A stretch of DNA of 64,000 nucleotides from positions 2,728,001-2,792,000 of the forward strand of contig JAHCAY010000001.1 of NCBI GenBank assembly GCA_019634575.1, read 5' to 3'. The stretch comes from Candidatus Didemnitutus sp. Lineage in GTDB: Bacteria; Verrucomicrobiota; Verrucomicrobiia; Opitutales; Opitutaceae. Positions 54,321-61,335 of this stretch are shown here, one piece after another (within the stretch, counting starts at the first letter, position 1; the number at the start of each line of letters is the position of its first letter). The notes under the pieces were generated by a model. It worked only from the letters and a program-made list of their open reading frames with translations. It ran no database searches and was not told the DNA's origin. Both the position numbers and the translations under genes were made by a program.

Positions 54321-55715
54321 TCACTGGACCAGCACGCGGTAGCGCCAGCCCTTCATGTCGAGCGGCACGAGGCCGTTGAGTTCGACGGTTTCGCCGGTGA
54401 AGGCGTCGGTCCACTTGCCGGTGAGCGCAGCGTCGTAGAGGTCGGCTTTCGCATCCTTGGCGGTGAGGTTGAAGATGCCCACGACCTTCTGCGCGCCGGC
54501 GGAGCGCTCCACGACGTAGAACGTCGCGTTGTCCGTCGTGTCGAGGCGGCGCATCGGCGCGCCGGTGTGCAGCGCTGGGTTCTCGTGACGCAGCTTCGTC
54601 ATCACCTGGTAGAGCTTCGTCGTCGGGTGAACTTCCTTCGGCCAGACGATCGGGTCGCGGGAGAAAAATTCGAGGCGGCGGTCGAGGCCGATTTCCTGGC
54701 CGTTGTAGATCATCGGGACGCCGTCGAGGAGGAAGGTCAGCACGGCGAACGGCGCGTAGCCCGCGCCCATGCGGTCGAACTCGGTGCCGGCCCAGCTGTT
54801 TTCATCGTGGCTGCTCGTGAACACCATCAGCGCGCCGCCCCGCGGGAACGTCGCGCGGATTTTCGCGTAGGCTTCGTCGACGCCGCTGGCCGACTTTTTG
54901 CCCTGCGCGACGCTGTTCATCGCGCCGTGCAGATCGAAGCCATAGGAGAGGTTGAAGGCGGCGACCTGCTGCTGCGGCAGCTCGGCCTCGGCGAGGAAGA
55001 AGGCGTCGGGCTTCACGGCGCGCACGCGCTTCGTCACCTCGTTCCAGAAGGGTGTCGGCAAGCCCCAGGCAACGTCGCAGCGGAAGCCGTCGATGCCGAA
55101 GTTTTTCACCCAGTGGATGAGGACGCCGGCTTGGTAATCGAGGAGGCCGGGTGCGTTGAAGTCGAACTGCACGACGTCGGTCCAGTCGGTGCCGTGCGGC
55201 GGCGTGAGGTTGCCCTTCTCGTCGCGCCAGAAGAATTCCGGGTGGGTCTTCGTGAGCGCGTTGTCGGGCGAGACGTGGTTCGGCACCCAGTCGAGGATGA
55301 CGCGCTGGCCTTGCGCGTGGGCGGCGGCGACGAGCTCGCGGAGGTCCTGCTCGGTGCCGAACTCAGGATTCACGGCCATGTAATCCTTCGCGGCGTAGTA
55401 GGAGCCGAGCGGACCTTTGCGGTTCACTTCGCCGATCGGGTGGATCGGCATGAGCCAGAGGATGTCGACGCCGAGCGCCTTGAGGCGCGGGAGGTCGGCG
55501 GTGACCGCGGCGAATTTGCCGCTCTCGGAATACTGGCGGACGTTGATCTCGTAGATCGTGCTGCCGCGCGCCCAGGCGGGCACGCCGACGGCGGTGTGCA
55601 TGGCGCTCGGGATGGGTTTTTCGCGCTCCGGCGCGGCGACGGCGAAGGCAAGCGCGGCGAGTGCCGGAAAACAGAGCGCGGGGAGCAGGGAACGAATCGT
55701 GAGGCGGCGGATCAT
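54321..55715 (-). CDS. Exported alpha-amylase family enzyme, GH13
   Basis: Hydrolyses alpha-1,4-glucans in the periplasm or at the surface. The protein is 464 residues with a signal peptide (about 1-28). The GH13 regions are complete: DWVPNH (142-147), GFRCDVAW with nucleophile Asp214, Glu243 in FFLAEAEL, and SSHDENSW with Asp304. The C-terminal beta domain is short. It is the last gene of the operon TonB receptor-GH31-malQ-MFS-amylase, 19 bp after the transporter gene. Confidence 0.94.
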   Translation of the reverse strand: MIRRLTIRSLLPALCFPALAALAFAVAAPEREKPIPSAMHTAVGVPAWARGSTIYEINVRQYSESGKFAAVTADLPRLKALGVDILWLMPIHPIGEVNRKGPLGSYYAAKDYMAVNPEFGTEQDLRELVAAAHAQGQRVILDWVPNHVSPDNALTKTHPEFFWRDEKGNLTPPHGTDWTDVVQFDFNAPGLLDYQAGVLIHWVKNFGIDGFRCDVAWGLPTPFWNEVTKRVRAVKPDAFFLAEAELPQQQVAAFNLSYGFDLHGAMNSVAQGKKSASGVDEAYAKIRATFPRGGALMVFTSSHDENSWAGTEFDRMGAGYAPFAVLTFLLDGVPMIYNGQEIGLDRRLEFFSRDPIVWPKEVHPTTKLYQVMTKLRHENPALHTGAPMRRLDTTDNATFYVVERSAGAQKVVGIFNLTAKDAKADLYDAALTGKWTDAFTGETVELNGLVPLDMKGWRYRVLVQ

Positions 55716-55734
55716 GACGGATGAGTGGTTGAAA

Positions 55735-57111
55735 TTAGAGCGAGCCGGAGACGGTGGCGGAGGCGGACGGATTTTCCTTCGGCACCAGGAACAGCAAGGC
55801 GGCCGCGATGGCCATGCACACGCCGCCGGCCATGACGGCGTGGACGAGGTTGCCGCCGAGGTAATTCTTCACGAGCGAACCGAAGAAGAGCGCCGCGAGG
55901 ATCTCGGGCAGCACGATGAAGAAGTTGAAGATGCCCATGTAGACGCCGACGCGTTCGCGTGGCAGGGCGCCGGAGAGGATCGCGTAGGGCATGGAGAGGA
56001 TCGAGGCCCACGCCACGCCGCCGAGCGCGAGCGCGGCGAGCAGCCAATACTTGTTCTCCTCGCCGTGAATGAAGCCGACTGCGAGCAAGCCGAAGCCGCC
56101 GAGCACGAGGCAGACGCCGTGGATGAGGCGGCGATCGCTGCGCTGCGCGAGCGCCATCAGCGCGAAGGCGGTGAGGAACGTCACCGCGTCCTTCAGCGCG
56201 TAGCAGACGCCCGCCCACTCGGCGCCGCGCTTGAAGAGGTCGGCGGACGGATCGTTGCTGCCGAAGAGCACGGGCACCGCGTTCGAGAAATGCAGCCACA
56301 TGCAGAACAGACCGAGCCAGGTGAAGAACTGCACGAGCGCGAGCCGCTGCATCGTGCGCGGCATGTGCAGGAGCGCGTCGAAAATTTCACTCACGAGGTG
56401 CTTCACGCCCGAACTCTGGGACTTTGCGCGCTGGAACGCCTCCATGTCCTCCGGCGGATCTTCGGGCGTGGAGAACACGGTCCAGAGCACCGCGGCGAGG
56501 AAGGCCGCGCCGCCGACGTAGAACGAGATCTTCACGTTGGTCGGGAGCGCGTTCGCGCCGTCGGCGTCGCTGCTGACGTGAAACCAATTGCGCAGGATGT
56601 AGGGCAGCATGCCGGCGATGACCGCGCCGGCGCCGATGAAGAAGCTCTGCATCGCGAAGCCCTTGCCGCGTTGCTGCTCGGGGAGCTTGTCCGCCACGAA
56701 CGCGCGGAACGGCTCCATCGAGATGTTGATCGAGGCGTCGAGCACCCAGAGCAGGCCGGCCGCCATGTAGAACTTCGGCAGATGCGGGATGAGCCACTCC
56801 GCGAGCGAACCGGAATTCGGCATGAGCAGGAGCGCGAGCGAGCTGAGAATCGCGCCGATCAGAAAGTAAGGGCGCCGGCGGCCGAGCCAGCACCACGTGC
56901 GGTCGCTCATCGCGCCGATGATCGGCTGCACGAGCAGACCGGTGAGCGGCGCGGCGATCCACAGGCGCGCGATCTGTTCGTCGGCGGCGCCGAGATACTT
57001 GTAGATCGGGCTCATGTTGGCCATCTGCAGGCCCCAGCCGAACTGGATGCCGAAGAATCCGAAACTCATGTTCCAGATCGCGGGCAGGGTGAGGGGTTTG
57101 AGGTCTTTCAT
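55735..57111 (-). CDS. MFS maltodextrin-type transporter (MalY/SLC45-like)
   Basis: A 458-residue inner-membrane transporter with 12 helices. The N-terminus has [31 protein letters not shown] (in part), then the loop [19 protein letters not shown], typical of the SLC45/sucrose-maltodextrin group. It probably brings maltose or maltodextrins into the cytoplasm where MalQ acts. It is 55 bp after malQ. Confidence 0.88.
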   Translation of the reverse strand: MKDLKPLTLPAIWNMSFGFFGIQFGWGLQMANMSPIYKYLGAADEQIARLWIAAPLTGLLVQPIIGAMSDRTWCWLGRRRPYFLIGAILSSLALLLMPNSGSLAEWLIPHLPKFYMAAGLLWVLDASINISMEPFRAFVADKLPEQQRGKGFAMQSFFIGAGAVIAGMLPYILRNWFHVSSDADGANALPTNVKISFYVGGAAFLAAVLWTVFSTPEDPPEDMEAFQRAKSQSSGVKHLVSEIFDALLHMPRTMQRLALVQFFTWLGLFCMWLHFSNAVPVLFGSNDPSADLFKRGAEWAGVCYALKDAVTFLTAFALMALAQRSDRRLIHGVCLVLGGFGLLAVGFIHGEENKYWLLAALALGGVAWASILSMPYAILSGALPRERVGVYMGIFNFFIVLPEILAALFFGSLVKNYLGGNLVHAVMAGGVCMAIAAALLFLVPKENPSASATVSGSL

Positions 57112-57166
57112 TCGGACAACAGGGTTGGGGGACTAAACGGGGCACGCGGCGCGGGCCGCGCAGCGC

Positions 57167-58738
57167 TCAATGCGCGGGCGGTTCGCTGTAGTCGCGCACG
57201 GGCCGGTCGCCGGTGCGGTCGTAGAGTTGGATCCAGTTCTTCAACGTCGCGACTTTCTCCGTGCGCAACTTTGCGAGATCGTCGGCGGTGAAGCGCCAGA
57301 CCCAGTTGCCGTCCATCGTGCCGGGGCGGTTGAAGGTCGCCTCGGCGCCGAGATCGAGCAGGTCCTGCATCGGGATCACCGCGAGGCGCGAGACGGTCGA
57401 GAGTGTGTGGCGGATGATCGGCCAGGCGGACTTAGCGCTGCCGTTCAGCTGGAAATACTCGGCTATCTTGCCCGCGTAGGGCTCGGCGAGGGACTCGAGC
57501 CAGCCGCGCGTGGTGACGTTGTCGTGCGTGCCGGTGTAAGCGACGCTGTCGGGCGGGTAGTAGTGCGGGAGGTTGGCGTTGTTGGCGTCGTGGCCGTAGG
57601 CGAACTGCACGATCTTCATGCCGGGCAGGCCCGCGCCGCGACGGAGCGCGACGACGCCGGGACCGATGTAGCCGAGGTCCTCGGCGATGATCTTCGCGTC
57701 GGGGAGCGCCACGCGGATCGCGGCGAAGAACGCCGCGCCTGGGCCGGTGCGCCACTGGCCGGTGCGCGCGTCGGGCGCGTCGGCGGGGATTTCCCAGTAA
57801 GTATCGAAGCCGCGGAAGTGATCGAGGCGGATGATGTCGTAGAGCTCGAACGCGGCGCGCAGGCGGTCGATCCACCAGACGTAGCCGGTGCCGCGCAGGT
57901 ATTCCCAATCGTAGAGCGGGTTGCCCCAGAGTTGGCCGAGTTCGGAGAAATAGTCCGGCGGCACGCCGGCGACGACCGTCGGCTGGCCGTCGGCGTCGAG
58001 TTGGAACACCTCGCGGTGCGCCCAGGTGTCTGCGCTGTCGAGGGCGACGAAGATCGGCACGTCGCCGATGATGCCGACGCCGCGGCGGGCGGCGTAGCGG
58101 CGGAGGCGGTCCCACTGGCCGAAGAAGACGTATTGGTAGAACGCGTGGCGCTCGACTTCCTTCTTCACGGTGTCGGGGAAGAGCGCGCGCAGCTGCGGCG
58201 TCCAGCGGCGGAGCTCGCTCGGCCACGTGGTCCACGCGCGGCCCTGGAAGTGCGACTTCAGCGCCATGAAGTCCGCGAACGGTTCGAGCCAGCCGGCGTT
58301 GGCGGCGCGGAATTCCTTGAACGAGCCCATCGCGTCGATCTCGTCCTTGCCGCTGGCGAGGAAGCGATCACTGGCTTTGGCGAGCGCGACCCAGAAGCGT
58401 TCGTAGAGCGCGCCGTAGAACACCTGGCTCGACGGGAGCGCGCGCAGCGGGACGAGTTCGGTGTCGGTGAGGAGGCCTTCCTCCTTCAGTTCGCCGAGGT
58501 CGATGAAGTAGGGATTGCCGGCGCGGCCGGAGAAGAGCTGGTAGGGCGAGTCGCCGAAGCCGGTCGGCCCGATGGGGCAGATCTGCCAGTAACGCACGCC
58601 GGCGTCGGCGAGGAAATCAATGAAGCCGCGGGCACCGGCGCCGAGGTTGCCGATGCCGAAGTCGCCCGGGAGCGACGAAACGTGCGCGAGCACGCCGGCG
58701 GCGCGGATGTTGAGCCAGGAATTCGGAGGCGCTTCCAT
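57167..58738 (-). CDS. malQ: 4-alpha-glucanotransferase (amylomaltase), GH77
   Basis: Transfers alpha-1,4-glucan chains between maltodextrins and frees glucose, in the cytoplasm (no signal peptide). The protein is 523 residues. Catalytic residues: nucleophile Asp306 in IRLDHFRGF, acid/base Glu353 in IIAEDLG, and Asp406 in GTHDN. The N-terminal SSLPGDFGIGNLG and SPYQLFSGRAGNPYFIDL are standard. It lies 3 bp after GH31, so it is tightly coupled to it. Confidence 0.97.
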   Translation of the reverse strand: MEAPPNSWLNIRAAGVLAHVSSLPGDFGIGNLGAGARGFIDFLADAGVRYWQICPIGPTGFGDSPYQLFSGRAGNPYFIDLGELKEEGLLTDTELVPLRALPSSQVFYGALYERFWVALAKASDRFLASGKDEIDAMGSFKEFRAANAGWLEPFADFMALKSHFQGRAWTTWPSELRRWTPQLRALFPDTVKKEVERHAFYQYVFFGQWDRLRRYAARRGVGIIGDVPIFVALDSADTWAHREVFQLDADGQPTVVAGVPPDYFSELGQLWGNPLYDWEYLRGTGYVWWIDRLRAAFELYDIIRLDHFRGFDTYWEIPADAPDARTGQWRTGPGAAFFAAIRVALPDAKIIAEDLGYIGPGVVALRRGAGLPGMKIVQFAYGHDANNANLPHYYPPDSVAYTGTHDNVTTRGWLESLAEPYAGKIAEYFQLNGSAKSAWPIIRHTLSTVSRLAVIPMQDLLDLGAEATFNRPGTMDGNWVWRFTADDLAKLRTEKVATLKNWIQLYDRTGDRPVRDYSEPPAH

Positions 58739-58741
58739 GAT

Positions 58742-61237
58742 TCAGCGGAATTCTACGACCCGGGTTTTGCCGGTGTCGGGGAGGCGGAGGGAGACGGAGT
58801 CGTTCGTGCCGCGCGACCACGCGTCGGCGGACAGGGCCTGACCGTCGACGAACACGGCGCCGGCCGTGACGCCGTGGACGACCACTTCGAACTCGCGTGC
58901 GGCGGGCTGGAACGCGCCTTCGGCGCTGAGCGTGAGCTTGCGGTTGGCAAACATGAGCGTGGTGCGGCGCAGCGCGCCTTTTTGGTAGGCGGGGGAAAGA
59001 CCGTCGTCCTCGTAGAGCGAGCCGGTGGCGCCGCCTTGGGCGTCGGGATAGACGTCGAAGCGGAGCGGGTTCCACGGCTTTTCGCCGGTGTGGCTCATGG
59101 CGACCGTGGACGGGACGATCGAGCCGCCGTGCACGTAGAGCGGGAGATGATCGAGCGGCACGGCGACGACGCGGGTCTCGCCCTGTGGGAGCGAGCTAGC
59201 TCGCGACTTCTCCGAACCGGTCGCAAGCAAGCTCGCTCCCACATTTTCGGAGACCACCTGTTTGCCGGTCCAGTAATCGAACCAGATGCCGGCGGGGAAA
59301 TAGATCTCGCGCTCGCGTTGCGCCGCGCGCGTGACGGGCGCGGCGAGGAGGGCGTCGCCGACCATGAACTGGTCGTCGATGGTCGCGGTGTTTTCGTCGG
59401 CTTGGAAATTCAGCACGAGCGGACGGAAGAGCGGCACGCCGGTGCGGGAGGCTTCCTCCATCGTGGTGTAGATGAAGGGCAGGAGGGCGTAGCGGAGCTT
59501 GATGAACTTCCGGGCGATGTCCTCGTAGTAGCGGCCGAAGCGCCACGGCTCCTTGTCGTAGCCGTCGATCGCGGTGTGGTTGCGGAAGAAGGGCGAGAAG
59601 GCGGCGATTTGGTAGGAACGCGCGAGGAGTTCGCCGTCGCCGCGGCCGATGAAGCCGGGGATGTCGGCGCCGATGAAGGGCTCGCCGCTGAGGCCGAGCG
59701 AGGCGAACATCGGGACGTTGAGCGAGAGCGAGGCGAAGGTGGCGTTGTTGTCGCCGGTCCACTTCACGGCGTAGCGCTGGATGCCGGCGTAGCCGGCGCG
59801 CGTGATGACGAAGGGGCGCTCGTTGGGCTTGAGGCGTTGGAGGCCTTCGTAGGTCGCGCGAGTCATGTTCAGCGCGAAGGTGTTTCTCATGCCGTTGTAG
59901 GGCGTATGCTGGCCGAGGTCGTCGAAGCGGATGTTTTCGTGGCGCTTGCCGGAGGGATCGAGGAAGTCGGCCGGCTCGTTCATGTCGGTCCAGATGCCGG
60001 CGATGCCGACGTCGGTGAGCGCGCGGTGTTGCTCGCCCCACCAGCGGCGCGCGGCTTCCTTGGTGTAGTCGACGAAGACGGCTTTGCCGGGCCAGACTTC
60101 GCCGATGTAGACGGAGCCGTCGGTTTGCTTGAGGAAGAAGTCGTTTTTCAGGCCTTCATCGTAGGGCGCGTAGCCGCCCTCGGGCTGATACTTCACGCCG
60201 GGGTCGATGATGGTGACGACGCGGATGCCTTGCTCGGCGAGGCGGCGCGTCATGGCGGCGGGGTCGGGGAAGCGCGACTTGTCCCACGTGAAGACGCGGT
60301 AGCCGTCCATGTAATGGATGTCCAAGTAGAGCACGTCGAGCGGCAGGTCGTGCGCGCGGTATTGGTCGGCGATGTGCTCAACGAGTTTGTCCGGATAGTA
60401 GCTGTAACGGCTTTGCTGGTGGCCAAGCGACCAGAGCGGCGGCAGCGGCATGCGGCCGGTGAGCTCGGTGTAGCGGCTGACGATTTTCTTCAGCGAGGGG
60501 CCGGCGAAGAAATAGTAGTTCAGCTCGCCGCCGTCGGCGGTGTAGTTGGCGGATTCCTGCGTGAGGTGGCCGAACTCGAAGGTGGAGCGCCAGGCGTTGT
60601 CGTAGAAGAGGCCGTAGGCGACGCCGGCTTCGAGGCCGACGTAGAACGGGATGCTTTGGTAGATCGGGTCGGTGCCTTCGACGTAGCCCGGGGTGTCGGA
60701 GGTCCACATGACGAACTTGCCGCGGCGGCGGTCGAGGCGGGCGGCTTTTTCGCCGAGGCCGTAGAAGTGTTCCTCGTAGCCGAGTTTCTTGGCGGTGCCG
60801 ACGGCGCCGGTCTTCGGGTCGCGCGCCATCGGGCGAGCGTCGGCGTTGAGGACGCGGCCGGTGGCGGCGTCGCGGAATTCGATGAGGAGCGGGTCGCGTT
60901 GGATGACGACCTTCAGCTCGGCGGTCGCGAGCGTGACGCTCGCGCTGTCTTCGGAAAATTGAAACGGGACGGCGGGCCAGTCGGTCTTGGCGACGGCCCA
61001 GGAGTGGTCGAGTGCGGGTTTTTGTCCGGCGAAAAGGGTGCGGACGCGGACGAGGTCCGGCGCGAGGACGCTCACGGCGACGGTGGAGCCATCGGCGGCG
61101 GTGAGCGTGACGCCTTGGGCGGTGCGCGTAGTCGAGGCGACAGCCGCGATGGGCTGCAGCGCGGTGGAGTCGGCCGCCAGGATGACGGTGTGGCTGAGGA
61201 GGAGCGAGCTAGCGAGGGCGCACACGAGAAGACGCAC
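58742..61237 (-). CDS. Exported alpha-glucosidase, GH31, with an in-frame REP-like insertion
   Basis: Releases glucose from non-reducing ends of alpha-glucans. The protein is 831 residues from GTG 61237, with a signal peptide (about 1-22). The barrel carries nucleophile Asp418 in WTDMNEP and acid/base Asp496 in WTGDNNATF. A 20-residue stretch, 666-685, is encoded by a REP-like inverted repeat and sits between FDYWTGK and VVAVPLDHLPLYV, where relatives have a short loop; the frame is kept, so the enzyme is probably active. It lies 98 bp after the TonB receptor gene. Confidence 0.93.
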   Translation of the reverse strand: MRLLVCALASSLLLSHTVILAADSTALQPIAAVASTTRTAQGVTLTAADGSTVAVSVLAPDLVRVRTLFAGQKPALDHSWAVAKTDWPAVPFQFSEDSASVTLATAELKVVIQRDPLLIEFRDAATGRVLNADARPMARDPKTGAVGTAKKLGYEEHFYGLGEKAARLDRRRGKFVMWTSDTPGYVEGTDPIYQSIPFYVGLEAGVAYGLFYDNAWRSTFEFGHLTQESANYTADGGELNYYFFAGPSLKKIVSRYTELTGRMPLPPLWSLGHQQSRYSYYPDKLVEHIADQYRAHDLPLDVLYLDIHYMDGYRVFTWDKSRFPDPAAMTRRLAEQGIRVVTIIDPGVKYQPEGGYAPYDEGLKNDFFLKQTDGSVYIGEVWPGKAVFVDYTKEAARRWWGEQHRALTDVGIAGIWTDMNEPADFLDPSGKRHENIRFDDLGQHTPYNGMRNTFALNMTRATYEGLQRLKPNERPFVITRAGYAGIQRYAVKWTGDNNATFASLSLNVPMFASLGLSGEPFIGADIPGFIGRGDGELLARSYQIAAFSPFFRNHTAIDGYDKEPWRFGRYYEDIARKFIKLRYALLPFIYTTMEEASRTGVPLFRPLVLNFQADENTATIDDQFMVGDALLAAPVTRAAQREREIYFPAGIWFDYWTGKQVVSENVGASLLATGSEKSRASSLPQGETRVVAVPLDHLPLYVHGGSIVPSTVAMSHTGEKPWNPLRFDVYPDAQGGATGSLYEDDGLSPAYQKGALRRTTLMFANRKLTLSAEGAFQPAAREFEVVVHGVTAGAVFVDGQALSADAWSRGTNDSVSLRLPDTGKTRVVEFR
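59184..59243. repeat. REP-like inverted repeat inside the GH31 coding sequence
   Basis: Arms 59184-59207 and 59220-59243 pair at 22 of 24 positions with a 12-base spacer. The total is 60 bp, exactly 20 codons. The arm sequence GTGGGAGCGAGCT...GCTCGC resembles REP families I know from pseudomonads. A 13-base piece of it (GGAGCGAGCTAGC) recurs at the GH31 signal-peptide region near 61202. Confidence 0.85.
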
Positions 61238-61273
61238 GGCGAAACGGGGTTGAAGGGGGACGGCGGAGATGAC

Positions 61274-61302
61274 GCGGCCACCAGCTTAGAACTGGTGGCC
61301 GC
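61274..61302. repeat. Strong hairpin between TonB receptor and GH31 genes
   Basis: An 11-bp perfect stem (61274-61284 with 61292-61302), 7-base loop, and no T tract on the minus strand. It probably stabilises or processes the mRNA between the receptor and enzyme genes. Confidence 0.65.
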
Positions 61303-61335
61303 GCGAAAACAAACGGGGACTCAGGGTCCCGGGGA

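Noticed and set aside
58221..58232. CCACGTGG palindrome in malQ as a further parS site
   Set aside because: The flanks do not match the TGTT...AACA part of the consensus; only the inner eight bases fit.
61274..61302. Terminator after the TonB receptor gene at the right edge
   Set aside because: The stem is strong but no T run follows on the minus strand, and the downstream enzyme genes are clearly in the same pathway.
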